DNA of 64,000 nucleotides from assembly GCF_000971115.1 (NCBI RefSeq), contig NZ_BBLV01000008.1, forward strand, positions 1 through 64,000, read 5' to 3'. This stretch comes from Demequina gelatinilytica (GTDB taxonomy: Bacteria; Actinomycetota; Actinomycetes; Actinomycetales; Demequinaceae). A model generated the notes under the pieces. That model saw nothing but the letters and a program-made list of their open reading frames with translations, did not search any database and was not told the origin of the DNA. This document shows positions 16,745-25,067 of this stretch, piece by piece. The position numbers were made by a program, and so were the translations under genes. Each line of letters opens with the position of its first letter. Positions within the stretch are counted from its first letter, which is position 1.

Positions 16745-18064
16745 ATGGAGATCTCCGAGGTCATGGACACGGTGGTGGCGGCGCTGGACGCGCTGGTGCC
16801 GGCCGAAGCCGTGGCGCGGGAGGGCTGGGACGAGCGCGAGCTCGCGCTCCGCCATGGACTGGTGGCGCAGATCCGCCGGCAGGTGGATCTGCGCGGCGCG
16901 GTCCTGGCCGGTCAGATCGCACGGCTGAGCGACACCGCCGGAGGCGGCATGGCACGCCGCCACGGCCACCGGAACGCGGTGGCGATGGTCGCAGATGCCC
17001 ACGGCGGCACCCCGAAGCAGGCACGCGACCTCATCACCGCGGGCGCCATGCTTGCCGACGATGGCGGGGCGACCCGGTGGGCGCTGGTCGCGGCGGCGTT
17101 GCGGGCGGGCGAGATCTCGACGGCGCAGGCCGCACTGGTGACGGACACGCTGGAAGCGATGGAGGATGTCGGCGCGGACGTCGAGGCACGGCTGCTGGCC
17201 AAAGCACGACGGTTGCCGCTCGCCGACCTGGGAAAGGTGTGCGTGGATGTGAAGGCCCGCTGGGACGTGGGCCTTCTCGAAGCCAGGCAGAGGCGGCAGC
17301 GTCGGGAGCGGTATCTGAACCTGCGTGAGGACTCCGATGGGATGGTGAACCTGTCGGGTCGGCTCGATGCCGCCTCGGGTGCGGTGATCAAGTCCTGGCT
17401 GGATGCGCAGGTGTCGGCCGGTTTCGCCAAGCGTCGTGAGGAGGGGCTGGGGCCTGCGGATCCGGGTGAGGCGGGACGGATGCGCATCGACGCGCTCGTG
17501 GACCTGGCCCGGCATGGGATGCGCTGCACCGAACCCGGCTCAGGGGTGTCGACCACGGTGGTGGTGCGTATCGACCTCGAGGCGCTGCGTACCGGCGTCG
17601 GGCTGGGCTCGTGCGATGCGGTCGGCGTGCCCCTGGGCCCCGGCGAGGTCCGCCGCCTGGCCGTCGACATGCAGATCCTGCCGGTGGTCCTGGGCACCGG
17701 GTCGCAAGCACTCGATGTGGGCTACGCGAAGCGGTTCTTCACCCCCGCACAGAGGATGGCGCTGGCCGAGCGTGACGGTGGTTGTGCGTTCTGCCACGCC
17801 CCGGTGTCGTGGTGCGACGCCCACCACATCCGCCACTGGTCCCACGGCGGCCCCTCCGACCTGTCCAACGGGGTGCTCTTGTGCACGAGATGTCACCACC
17901 GCATCCACGACGACGGCTGGCAAGTCCACGCCACCCCCACCGAGGTCTGGTTCACCCCACCCGCAAGCATCGACCCGCAACGCACCCCCAGACGAGGCGG
18001 CAAAACCGCCCTCCAGGTCGACCTACCCCCACGCACACCCACCACCGCAAGCCCACCCCACTAG
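16745..18064 (+). CDS. DUF222 / HNH endonuclease signature protein (13E12 type), copy 1
   Basis: 439 aa. The DUF222 region (about residues 30-330) includes the family sequence FTPAQRMALAERDGGC. The HNH nuclease motif follows at the C-terminus: CAFC, the DAHHIRHW catalytic core, then NGVLLCTRCHHRIH. Four zinc cysteines are in place. Genes of this family occur in many copies in actinobacteria and mycobacteria (REP13E12) and look like mobile or selfish genes, but their exact role is not settled. It lies at the junction of the two molybdenum cofactor arms and is preceded by a tandem array and a shared leader element. It is a different sequence from copy 2 at 56072-57343, with the same domain plan. 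Confidence 0.9.
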   Translation: MEISEVMDTVVAALDALVPAEAVAREGWDERELALRHGLVAQIRRQVDLRGAVLAGQIARLSDTAGGGMARRHGHRNAVAMVADAHGGTPKQARDLITAGAMLADDGGATRWALVAAALRAGEISTAQAALVTDTLEAMEDVGADVEARLLAKARRLPLADLGKVCVDVKARWDVGLLEARQRRQRRERYLNLREDSDGMVNLSGRLDAASGAVIKSWLDAQVSAGFAKRREEGLGPADPGEAGRMRIDALVDLARHGMRCTEPGSGVSTTVVVRIDLEALRTGVGLGSCDAVGVPLGPGEVRRLAVDMQILPVVLGTGSQALDVGYAKRFFTPAQRMALAERDGGCAFCHAPVSWCDAHHIRHWSHGGPSDLSNGVLLCTRCHHRIHDDGWQVHATPTEVWFTPPASIDPQRTPRRGGKTALQVDLPPRTPTTASPPH

Positions 18065-18143
18065 CCGCCACGCCCCACCGCGCCCACCCCACAGGCGGGC
18101 GCCGCCGCGGCACGCCCGCGGACAGGCGAGAGCGAAGGGTGGC

Positions 18144-18189
18144 GCTCAGCCCCCGGCGAAGGGCGCGGCTCAGCCCCCGGCGAAGGGCG
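18144..18189. repeat. Tandem duplication of the moaD 3' end
   Basis: The 22-bp sequence starting GCTCAGCCCCCGGCGAAG occurs at 18144-18165 and 18168-18189 (24-bp period). The second copy is the end of moaD, including its stop and the codons for Pro-Phe-Ala-Gly-Gly. The first lies just past the stop. Confidence 0.85.
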
Positions 18190-18412
18190 GCAGGACGTCC
18201 ACAAGGTCGCCCGAGGCGAGCGCCGCATCGTCCTCGAGCCTCTCCCCCGCACGGAGCAGCGCACACTGGGCGATCACCCGCGGCGCCTCGGGGCCGTGCC
18301 CCGCCAAGGTCGCCCGAAGGGAACCAGCCGACCCTGCTTGGACCGCGTCCAGCGCGAGCTCCTCGGCACCGCACGCCTCCGCTGCCGCGGCGAAGAGCCG
18401 GACCGCGATCAC
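18170..18412 (-). CDS. moaD: Molybdopterin synthase sulfur carrier (small) subunit
   Basis: 80 aa, ubiquitin-like fold. Starts VIAVRLFAAAAE and ends in the functional DVLPPFAGG tail, whose last Gly carries the thiocarboxylate passed to MoaE. MoeB in the same operon should activate it. The GTG start at 18412 overlaps the preceding stop (GTGA). The gene is the last of the long minus-strand operon starting at narK. Its 3' end is tandemly duplicated outside the gene. Confidence 0.92.
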   Translation of the reverse strand: MIAVRLFAAAAEACGAEELALDAVQAGSAGSLRATLAGHGPEAPRVIAQCALLRAGERLEDDAALASGDLVDVLPPFAGG

Positions 18413-18660
18413 TCGGCCACCCAGGATGCCGCGAGCGCGGACACCTTGGCGCACTCGGGCGCGAGGTCGTCCCCTGCCGCCGCACGCAGGCCCGCCGCGT
18501 ACCCGACCAGGAAGGTCGACAAGGGCGCGGCCGGCCGCACCACCGAATGCGCCGCGTCACGCGCCACATCGAGAAGCGCCTGCACATCCACCGCACCGAG
18601 CTCGAGCCCCAGCTCGTCGACGAGCGCGGCCACCCAACGCTCGAGGTTGCTCTCCGTCAT
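18409..18660 (-). CDS. DUF6457 domain protein of unknown function
   Basis: 83 aa, helical, acidic. Segments ESNLERWVAALVDELGL, VDVQALLDVARDAAH, and STFLVGYAAGLR identify DUF6457. No activity is known. The gene is locked between mobA and moaD with ATGA and GTGA overlaps, so it should take part in molybdenum cofactor maturation or the use of MobA. In many actinobacteria this domain is found next to, or fused to, MobA-like NTP transferases, which supports that idea (from general knowledge, not checked here). Confidence 0.8.
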   Translation of the reverse strand: MTESNLERWVAALVDELGLELGAVDVQALLDVARDAAHSVVRPAAPLSTFLVGYAAGLRAAAGDDLAPECAKVSALAASWVAE

Positions 18661-19244
18661 CCCAGCCGCTCCTTCCAGAACTGCGCGTCTTCCCAGGTAT
18701 CAAGATCCTTGGCCAGCCCGCCGGCATCGTCGACCTCGCGCATCCGCAGACCCGCGACCAGCCTACGCAGGGACATCCCCGCCGTCTCGCCGCCGCAACG
18801 GCCCGCAAGCGCCTCGGTGGGATAGGCCGCAAGGAGGTACTGCGGCACGCCCTCGGCGTCGACGATCCACGCGCCGGCGCCGCTCGACGCATCGGCGGCC
18901 CCCACCACCAGCGGCACCGCCTCCCCCGCGCGTGGCGTGTCGACCCCGAGCACCACCGTGAGTGCTGCCGGCTGGCGATCCCGGGCGAGCTCGGCCAGCC
19001 CCGCCGCGAGCGCTGCCGCCGGCCCCGCTCCCGGCGGTTCCTCGACCGTCCACCGCGCGACCTCTCGCCGCGGGCCGCCCACCACCACGACCGCATCGGC
19101 GCCGTCGACGGCGGCCAGGGCACGGTCGAGCAGCGCCTGTCCGCCGACCACCAGGTCCGGCTTCGACTCGCCGCCCAGACGCGAGCCGCGCCCGCCGGCG
19201 ACGATCACCGCGTCCCAGCGCCCGGCAGCCGCGGAGGGCGTCAT
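18657..19244 (-). CDS. mobA: Molybdenum cofactor guanylyltransferase (MobA-like NTP transferase)
   Basis: 195 aa. The nucleotide-binding loop VIVAGGRGSRLGGESKPDL occupies about residues 13-31. A VVLGVDTPRAG segment near residue 100 holds the metal-binding Asp in the place expected for MobA. It should add GMP to molybdopterin so that NasA receives bis-MGD. The ATG at 19244 is preferred over the longer frame because it sits seven bases after the moaC stop. Its stop overlaps the DUF6457 gene. Confidence 0.88.
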   Translation of the reverse strand: MTPSAAAGRWDAVIVAGGRGSRLGGESKPDLVVGGQALLDRALAAVDGADAVVVVGGPRREVARWTVEEPPGAGPAAALAAGLAELARDRQPAALTVVLGVDTPRAGEAVPLVVGAADASSGAGAWIVDAEGVPQYLLAAYPTEALAGRCGGETAGMSLRRLVAGLRMREVDDAGGLAKDLDTWEDAQFWKERLG

Positions 19245-19251
19245 GGCGATC

Positions 19252-19761
19252 TCAGCCCTCGGCTCGGCGCCACGGACCCGACTTGCCGCCCTCTTTGGCG
19301 ATGAGCCGGATGTCGCGGATGGTCGTGCCCTTGTCGAGCGCCTTGACCATGTCGACGATGTTGAGCGCCGAGACCGACACCGCAGTGAACGCCTCCATCT
19401 CGACACCCGTCCGGTCAGCGGTGGAGACGGTGGCGACGATGCGCACGCCCTCGTCCTCGACGGACACCTCGACCACCGCTCCGTGGACGCCGATCACGTG
19501 CGCGAGCGGCAGCAGCTCGGGCGTGCGCTTGGCCGCCGCGATGCCGGCGATCCGTGCCAGCGCCAGCGCGTCGCCCTTGGGCACCGTGCCGTCGCGCAGC
19601 GCCGCCACCACATGCGGGGCGCACGCCACGAAGCCGGAGACGGTGGCGCTGCGCACCGTCGGCTGCTTGTGCGTGACGTCGACCATGCGGACCTCGCCGC
19701 GCGCGTCGAGGTGGGTGAACGATGCCGACGCGGCACCGTCGGGCGGGGTGGGGACAGTCAT
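19252..19761 (-). CDS. moaC: Cyclic pyranopterin monophosphate synthase
   Basis: 169 aa. Acts directly after MoaA. Motifs: RMVDVTHKQPTVRSA (about residues 21-35), LARIAGIAAAKRTPELLPLAH (about 64-84), the VEMEAFTAVSVSALNIVDMVKA segment, and the conserved end IRLIAKEGGKSG. ATG at 19761 overlaps the moeA stop by four bases. Present as a single complete copy. Confidence 0.97.
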   Translation of the reverse strand: MTVPTPPDGAASASFTHLDARGEVRMVDVTHKQPTVRSATVSGFVACAPHVVAALRDGTVPKGDALALARIAGIAAAKRTPELLPLAHVIGVHGAVVEVSVEDEGVRIVATVSTADRTGVEMEAFTAVSVSALNIVDMVKALDKGTTIRDIRLIAKEGGKSGPWRRAEG

Positions 19762-20945
19762 ACGGTGAACCTCCTGAAGGCGACGATATCGCCCGCCTCG
19801 ACAGCATCGGCATCGGCCCTCACGCGCGCGAGCCCGTCGGCGACCGCGAGGCGCGCCACCAGATGCGAGCCCGACCCGCCCGACGTCGCCGGCCTCACTC
19901 CGCCCGCGTCGAGGACCACCGGCATCACCTGCTCGCGACCGGGCGGGCAGCGCCACGCCTCGAGCGCGCGCATCGGCTCCCACGCGGGCTCGGACGCCCC
20001 GAGCATGGCCCTGACCGCGGGCGCGACGAACACCTCGACGCACACCGCGACCGCGACCGGGTTGCCCGGCAGGCACACCACGGGCACTCCCCCGATGCGC
20101 CCGAGCCCCTGCGGCTTCCCGGGCTGGATCGCGACCGTGAGGAACGAGACCCCCGCCGATGCGAGGCCCTCCTTCACAGGATCGTGATCGCCGACGCTCG
20201 CGCCGCCGGTGGTGATCACCAGGTCCGCGTCGGCGCCCGAGACCGCCGCGAGCACGTCCGTACCCGAATCGCCCACGGTGCCCAGGTCGACGGGCTCGGC
20301 GCCCAGCGAGGCGAGCGCCGCCGCCAGGTACGTCGCGTTCGACTCGAAGATCTGGCCGGGCCCCAGCGCCCCGCCCGGGGCGACCAGCTCATCGCCGGTC
20401 ACCAGGAAGGCCACACGCGGCCGTCGCGTCACCAGCACCTGCGCGACGCCGCACGATGCGGCCGCCGCCAGGTGCCGCGGGCGCAGCTCGACCCCGGCGG
20501 GCACCACGAGCGACCCGGGCTCCGCGTCCTCGCCTTGGCGACGGATGTGCGCGCCGAGCGCCGGGGGCGCGTCCACCAGCACGGACGTCGCGGTGGCCGC
20601 GACGCGCTCCTGCGGGATGACGGCATCGGCACCCGCGGGCACCGGGGCGCCCGTCATGATCCGTACCGCCGTCCCGGGCCCGACCGTGCCCGGGTACGGA
20701 TGCCCCGCAGCCGACTCCCCCACCACCTCGAGCCCCACCGGTGCGGACTCGGAGGCGGAGGCGACGTCCACCGCACGGACCGCATATCCGTCCATCGCGG
20801 AGTTGTCGAAGGGCGGGATCGCGCCGGCCGCGACCACATGGTCCGCGAGCATGCGCCCGAGCGCACCGGCCAACGGCACCGCCTCGAAGCCCGGCTCGCG
20901 CACCAGCGCCAGCACCTGCGCGAGGTGCTCCGCCGCGCTACGCAT
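19758..20945 (-). CDS. moeA: Molybdopterin molybdenumtransferase
   Basis: 395 aa from ATG 20945. Inserts molybdenum into adenylated molybdopterin. The MoeA N-terminal domain motif IPPFDNSAMDGYAVRA (about residues 42-57), the MTGAPVPAGADAVIPQE loop and the molybdopterin-binding FLVTGDELV and TTGGASVGDHD motifs are visible, followed by the C-terminal domain. An in-frame start eight codons earlier is possible. The start lies inside the 3' end of moeB (eight-base overlap) and the stop overlaps moaC. Confidence 0.95.
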   Translation of the reverse strand: MRSAAEHLAQVLALVREPGFEAVPLAGALGRMLADHVVAAGAIPPFDNSAMDGYAVRAVDVASASESAPVGLEVVGESAAGHPYPGTVGPGTAVRIMTGAPVPAGADAVIPQERVAATATSVLVDAPPALGAHIRRQGEDAEPGSLVVPAGVELRPRHLAAAASCGVAQVLVTRRPRVAFLVTGDELVAPGGALGPGQIFESNATYLAAALASLGAEPVDLGTVGDSGTDVLAAVSGADADLVITTGGASVGDHDPVKEGLASAGVSFLTVAIQPGKPQGLGRIGGVPVVCLPGNPVAVAVCVEVFVAPAVRAMLGASEPAWEPMRALEAWRCPPGREQVMPVVLDAGGVRPATSGGSGSHLVARLAVADGLARVRADADAVEAGDIVAFRRFTV

Positions 20946-21669
20946 GCGCCCCGCCCCGCGAGGACGCACCGACCGGCAGCGACCGCCATGCGCCGTCGCG
21001 CGCGTCCACCACCTGGAGCGTCCCGCTCAGGCCTCTGCCCGTCCCCGTGAGCGCCACGATCGCCTGCGACGCCATCGCCGCGCCGACCTGCCCGCACAGC
21101 GGCCCCAGCACTCCCCCCGCGTCGCACAACCCGAAGTCGGGCGCGGGCTCCGTGGGGAAGATGTCGCGCAGCGTCGCGCCGCCGGCGAACACCGTGACCT
21201 GCCCGAACCAGCCCTGCACGGCACCCCACACCAGCGGGACCCTGAGCCCTGCGCACGCATCTGCGACAGCGAGCCGGGACGGCCACGTGTCGGTGCAGTC
21301 GAGCACCAGATCATGGCCGGCAAGAACGGACGGCGCGGTGGCCGCGTCGAGCCGGGCATCGATCCCGGTCACGTCCACCGCCGGAGCCACCCGCGCGAGC
21401 GCCTCGGAGGCCGCCGCGACCTTGGGCCGGCCCACGTCCCCCGGCCCGAACAGCACCTGCCGATGCAGGTTGGTCACCGAGACCCGGTCCGAGTCGATCA
21501 GCGTGAGCGAGCCGACACCGGCGGCCGCGAGGTACAGCGCGGCCGGGCACCCGAGCCCTCCCGCACCGACCACGGCGACGCGCGCCGCCGCGAGCGCGTC
21601 CTGCCCTGCGGCCCCGAAGCCCGGCAGGGCGCGTTGCCGCACGTACGCGTCAGCTTCCACCCGCGTCAC
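20938..21669 (-). CDS. moeB: MoeB/ThiF-type adenylyltransferase for sulfur carrier protein
   Basis: 243 aa. Nucleotide-binding VAVVGAGGLGCPAALYLAAAG (about residues 32-52), the DSDRVSVTNLHRQVLF arginine-finger segment and DCTDTW identify an E1-like enzyme. It should adenylate the MoaD C-terminus. It has no C-terminal rhodanese domain, and only single cysteines are seen, not the usual paired CxxC zinc site, so it is a short form. The start overlaps the cbiX 3' end by 20 bases. Confidence 0.9.
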   Translation of the reverse strand: MTRVEADAYVRQRALPGFGAAGQDALAAARVAVVGAGGLGCPAALYLAAAGVGSLTLIDSDRVSVTNLHRQVLFGPGDVGRPKVAAASEALARVAPAVDVTGIDARLDAATAPSVLAGHDLVLDCTDTWPSRLAVADACAGLRVPLVWGAVQGWFGQVTVFAGGATLRDIFPTEPAPDFGLCDAGGVLGPLCGQVGAAMASQAIVALTGTGRGLSGTLQVVDARDGAWRSLPVGASSRGGAHA

Positions 21670-22336
21670 GGTACCGGTCGAGCACGATCTCCACGAGGCG
21701 AGGGTGGGGCGCGAGCGGCGCCGTGACGTAGTCGGCGCCGGCCTCCGTCAGCCGCTTCTGGAAGAACCCCGGTGCAAGGAGGAACGATGCGACCGCCACC
21801 ACGCCGTCCTCGCCGTACTCGCGCGCCTCGGTCACCGCATCGGCCACCGTGGGATGGATCCCCGCCGCATAGCCGATGCGCACAGGACCGCCCCACCGGG
21901 CGCGGAGCATCTCCGCGGCCGTGGCCGTGTCCGCCTCGCTGCGCGGGTCGGAGGAGCCTGCGGCTGCCAGCACGAGCGTCGCCGTCTCCGGGACGCCCGC
22001 CTCATGGATGCGCTCGAGCACGATGTCGATGAGCCGGGCGTCGGGTCCCAGCGCGGTCGCCGAGACCACGTCGTCGCGACCCCCGACCGCCTCCGCGATG
22101 TCGTGATAGACGTGGTAGCCGCCGGCCAGCAGCAGCGGGACCACGACCGCGGAGGTGTCCGCCCCCGGCGACACCCCGGCGACCACGTCCTTGCAGTAGG
22201 GCCCATGGACATCGACGTAGGCGTCGCGGACGTCATGCCCGGGGAGCGCCGCGCGGACGTCCTCGACCACGCGCAGGATGGTCGCCTGCCCGTCAGGGTC
22301 CTTGGTGCCGTGCGCGCACGCGATGAGCACGCTCAT
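21650..22336 (-). CDS. Sirohydrochlorin chelatase (CbiX/SirB family)
   Basis: 228 aa, two-domain chelatase size. The first half begins LIACAHGTKDPDGQ, with the metal-binding His, and contains VPLLLAGGYHVYHDI with the second His. The second half repeats the fold (VLAAAGSSDP, ASFLLAPGFF). Placed with cysG and nirBD it most likely inserts iron into sirohydrochlorin to finish siroheme for NirB; a cobalt role cannot be excluded. ATG at 22336 overlaps the nnaR-like stop by four bases. Confidence 0.88.
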   Translation of the reverse strand: MSVLIACAHGTKDPDGQATILRVVEDVRAALPGHDVRDAYVDVHGPYCKDVVAGVSPGADTSAVVVPLLLAGGYHVYHDIAEAVGGRDDVVSATALGPDARLIDIVLERIHEAGVPETATLVLAAAGSSDPRSEADTATAAEMLRARWGGPVRIGYAAGIHPTVADAVTEAREYGEDGVVAVASFLLAPGFFQKRLTEAGADYVTAPLAPHPRLVEIVLDRYRDAGGS

Positions 22337-23448
22337 GCGGCGCTCACCGCCAACGCGTAACCCCGCTTCACCACAGTTCTCACCAGCATGGGTGCCCCCG
22401 AGTTCTCCCTCAGCCTGTTGATCGCCGCCTCGACCGCGTGCGGACCCGCCTGAGGCCCCGGGAGGACCGCGGCGAGCTGCTCACGCGTGAGCACGTTCCC
22501 CTTGGCGTGCGCGAGCGCACGCAGGATCTCCAGCCCCGTCGGCGTGAGCGGCAGCACCCGTCCGCCGAGCACGGCGGAGGTGGCGCGCATCACCAGCGGG
22601 CCGTCGGGGGTCGGCACTCCCACCGCCGACTCCGTGAAGTCCTGCACCAGCAGCCGCACCAAGGCGCCCAGACGCCACCGGTCCGGGTGATGCACCGCGA
22701 GCCCTGCCGCCTCGAGGGGGCCTGCCGTGACCGGTCCGACCGCGGCGATCATCAGCTCGCCGCAGGCCGCACGCTCCGAGATCGCGTCGAGCGCTCCGCG
22801 GGACCGCGCCGTCGCGAGCCACGACTCCGCGCCAGGGGCGGACGTGAACAGCACCGCGTCGACGCCGCCCGCGGCGGCCTGGTCGATCCATTCCTCGTGC
22901 AGCGCGGGGTTGAGCGGGGCGCCCCAGCCGTAGACCAGCAGGCTCTGGACCTGGGCACCGGCATCGGCGAACGCCTGGTCCAGGCCGTCCGAGCCGTTGC
23001 CGTGGTGCTGGACGGCGACGCGCAGCCCGGACACGCCCTCCGCGAGCAGGTAGTCGCGCAGCTCGACCGCGGTCTCGGACTCGGCCACCCAGTCCGCCTC
23101 GAAGCCCGCCTGCTGGATGGCTCCGCGAGCCTTGGGCCCGCGGGCGATGAAGCGCGCGTCCTTGATCGCGTCGAAGAGGTCGTCGACCAGCCCGGCCGCA
23201 TCCGCGGCCTCGATCCAGCCGCGGAAGCCGATGCCCGTGGTCGCGACCACGATGTCCGGCGGCGACGCGATGAGCGCGCGCGTGTCCGCGATCAGGCGCG
23301 CGTCATCGAGATGCGGGATGGTGCTGAGCGCGGGCGCATGCCGCACGATCGCCCCGCGGCGCTCGAGCGCCGACGCGAGCTCGCGCTTGCGGCGGTCCGC
23401 GGTGATGACCATCACGCATCCCGACAGCGGCTCTCCCACCATCGACAT
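22333..23448 (-). CDS. nnaR: Uroporphyrinogen-III synthase-like transcriptional regulator (NnaR type)
   Basis: 371 aa. Residues about 1-270 have the HemD fold (GCVMVITADRRKRELASAL at the start, VLFTSAPGAESWL in the second domain). Residues about 275-370 form an OmpR-type winged helix (LTPTGLEILRALAHAKGNVLTREQL, then VEAAINRLRENSGAP, RTVVKRGYAL). This HemD-plus-wHTH architecture matches NnaR of Streptomyces, which acts with GlnR on nitrate/nitrite genes. A separate hemD exists at 35305-36081, so this one is regulatory by inference. GGGGAGG precedes the ATG. It lies 12 bp after cysG in the same operon, so it probably controls its own transcription unit. Confidence 0.85.
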   Translation of the reverse strand: MSMVGEPLSGCVMVITADRRKRELASALERRGAIVRHAPALSTIPHLDDARLIADTRALIASPPDIVVATTGIGFRGWIEAADAAGLVDDLFDAIKDARFIARGPKARGAIQQAGFEADWVAESETAVELRDYLLAEGVSGLRVAVQHHGNGSDGLDQAFADAGAQVQSLLVYGWGAPLNPALHEEWIDQAAAGGVDAVLFTSAPGAESWLATARSRGALDAISERAACGELMIAAVGPVTAGPLEAAGLAVHHPDRWRLGALVRLLVQDFTESAVGVPTPDGPLVMRATSAVLGGRVLPLTPTGLEILRALAHAKGNVLTREQLAAVLPGPQAGPHAVEAAINRLRENSGAPMLVRTVVKRGYALAVSAA

Positions 23449-23460
23449 GCGGCCTCCCCG

Positions 23461-24687
23461 TCACTCGCGTCGCTGCGGCGTCGCGGCGACCTGCGAGGCC
23501 AGGAGATCCGGCCTCGCCACGTTTCCGATGACGATAACGGCGGGAGGTTTCACCCCTGTTTCACCCGCGATAAGAACGATGTCCGCAAGGGTCCCGTACG
23601 TGACGCGCTCCTCCGCGGTGGTCCCCGACTCGACGATCGCGACCGGCGTGGACGGGTCCGCACCCCCGGACAGACCAGCGGCGACGATGTCGGGAAGGGC
23701 CGCGACGCCCATGAGCACCACCACGGTGGTCCCATGCGTCATCGCCGCGACCGAGGTCGCATCCGCGCCCGCGTGCCCCGATGTCACCAGCACCGCGGTG
23801 GACAGCCCGCGCTGCGTCACGGGGATCCCCACGCGGCCCGGCACCGACAGCGCCGACGTCACGCCGGGGACCACCTCGACGGGGACGCCGGCCTCGAGGC
23901 ATGCGTGCACCTCCTCGCCGCCGCGCCCCAGCACGAACGGGTCGCCGCCCTTGAGGCGCACCACCGTGCGGCCCGCCTGGGCATGCGAGACCAGGATCCG
24001 GTTGATCTCGTCCTGCGGGACGGGATGCCGGTCCGGGGACTTGCCCACGTTGACCACCTCGACGTCGTACGGCACCGTCACCAGCAGCTCGGTGGTGCCC
24101 AGCCGATCGGTGACCACCACATCGGCCTCCGCGAGCGCCTGGCGTCCGCGGACCGTGATGAGCCCGGGGTCACCCGGTCCGGCGCCGACCAGGATGACCC
24201 GTCCGGCCGCGGAGCGTCGCCGCCGCAGGTCCACCTCGCCGGCGTCGATCTGAGCGGCGATGGCGTCGCGGACGGCGCGGATGCGCCGCGGGTCCGGCTT
24301 GTCGGTGGAGATCACGCCCACGGCGAGCTCGCCGTGGCGCGACACCGCCGCTTGGCGCGCCGTCCCGCGCGCAGCGTCCGAGGCGTCGATGCAGAAGACG
24401 CGCCGACGCTCGGCCCACGCCGCGACCGCGTCGTTGACCGCGGGCACGTCGGTGGCGGCGAGGACGAACCACGCGCCTTCGACGTCGCCCTCCTCGACCG
24501 CGCGCGCATGCCACACGAGGTCGCCGTGCTGCGCATGCCGGGCGATGTCGTCGGACGCCTCCGGGGCGACCACGAGCACCTCGGCGCCTTCGGCGAGGAA
24601 GCGCTTCACCCGCCGCGATGCCACATGCCCGCCGCCTGCGACGAGCACGCGCCGGCCCTTGAGGTCGATGCCGAAGAGAGCCGTCAC
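23461..24687 (-). CDS. cysG: Siroheme synthase: precorrin-2 dehydrogenase fused to uroporphyrin-III C-methyltransferase
   Basis: 408 aa. Residues about 1-160 are the NAD-dependent dehydrogenase part (VLVAGGGHVASRRVKRFL, FVLAATDVPAVNDAVA, CIDASDAARG). Residues about 170-405 are the SAM-dependent methyltransferase (VILVGAGPGDPGLITVRG, DRLGTTELL, VRLKGGDPFVLGRGGEE, VPGVTSAL, GIPVTQRG). Together they turn uroporphyrinogen III into sirohydrochlorin; CbiX should add iron. GTG at 24687 overlaps the nirD stop. A GTTTCAC-like direct repeat near 23545-23567 is coding sequence, not an operator. Confidence 0.94.
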   Translation of the reverse strand: MTALFGIDLKGRRVLVAGGGHVASRRVKRFLAEGAEVLVVAPEASDDIARHAQHGDLVWHARAVEEGDVEGAWFVLAATDVPAVNDAVAAWAERRRVFCIDASDAARGTARQAAVSRHGELAVGVISTDKPDPRRIRAVRDAIAAQIDAGEVDLRRRRSAAGRVILVGAGPGDPGLITVRGRQALAEADVVVTDRLGTTELLVTVPYDVEVVNVGKSPDRHPVPQDEINRILVSHAQAGRTVVRLKGGDPFVLGRGGEEVHACLEAGVPVEVVPGVTSALSVPGRVGIPVTQRGLSTAVLVTSGHAGADATSVAAMTHGTTVVVLMGVAALPDIVAAGLSGGADPSTPVAIVESGTTAEERVTYGTLADIVLIAGETGVKPPAVIVIGNVARPDLLASQVAATPQRRE

Positions 24688-25067
24688 TCGCGGCCTGCCA
24701 GGTCGATGATCACCTGGCCATTGTCGACGGTAACCGCGTAGACCTCCAAGTTCGGCTGCAGCCCCGGCTTCGGCTCCTTGTCCATGGTGACCAGGCATGT
24801 CCCGTCGAGGAGCGAGAAGACCTGCTTGTAGATCGGGGACGCGATGGTCGGCACGTCCCCGCGCGAGCCGGTGATGCCGCGCGACATCACGGAGGCGCCC
24901 GAGAACGGGTCGAGGTTCTGCACCGCGTGGACGCTTCCGTCCCCGAGCCGGAAGATCGCGACCTGGACGTCGCCGAGCAGCGCGGCGACGCCGAGCTCGG
25001 GGGTGAGCCTCGCGTACTCGCACACCACGGTGCGGGTGGACGATGCGGTGGCGGGGATGGCGGTCAT
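24684..25067 (-). CDS. nirD: Nitrite reductase (NADH) small subunit
   Basis: 127 aa. Rieske-like fold without the iron-sulfur ligands, as usual for NirD: LLGDVQVAIFRLGDGSVHAVQNLDPFSGASVMSRG and TIASPIYKQVFSLLDG. It associates with NirB. ATG at 25067 overlaps the nirB stop (ATGA), and its own stop overlaps cysG. Confidence 0.93.
   Translation of the reverse strand: MTAIPATASSTRTVVCEYARLTPELGVAALLGDVQVAIFRLGDGSVHAVQNLDPFSGASVMSRGITGSRGDVPTIASPIYKQVFSLLDGTCLVTMDKEPKPGLQPNLEVYAVTVDNGQVIIDLAGRE

Noticed and set aside
16417-16770. N-terminal extension of the GyrI-like gene through the heptamer array
   Set aside because: The frame is open, but the encoded peptide is a Gly/Pro/Leu/Trp repeat made by the array. 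No start signal is present, and the family begins near the ATG at 16416.
22333-23448. Second hemD gene as a redundant heme enzyme
   Set aside because: The C-terminal winged helix and place in the nitrate run fit the NnaR regulator better; a separate hemD lies in the hem cluster.
23545-23567. Two GTTTCAC sequences resembling half of the narK inverted repeat
   Set aside because: They are inside cysG and encode the conserved GVKPPA segment; they are direct, not inverted, and are not near a promoter.
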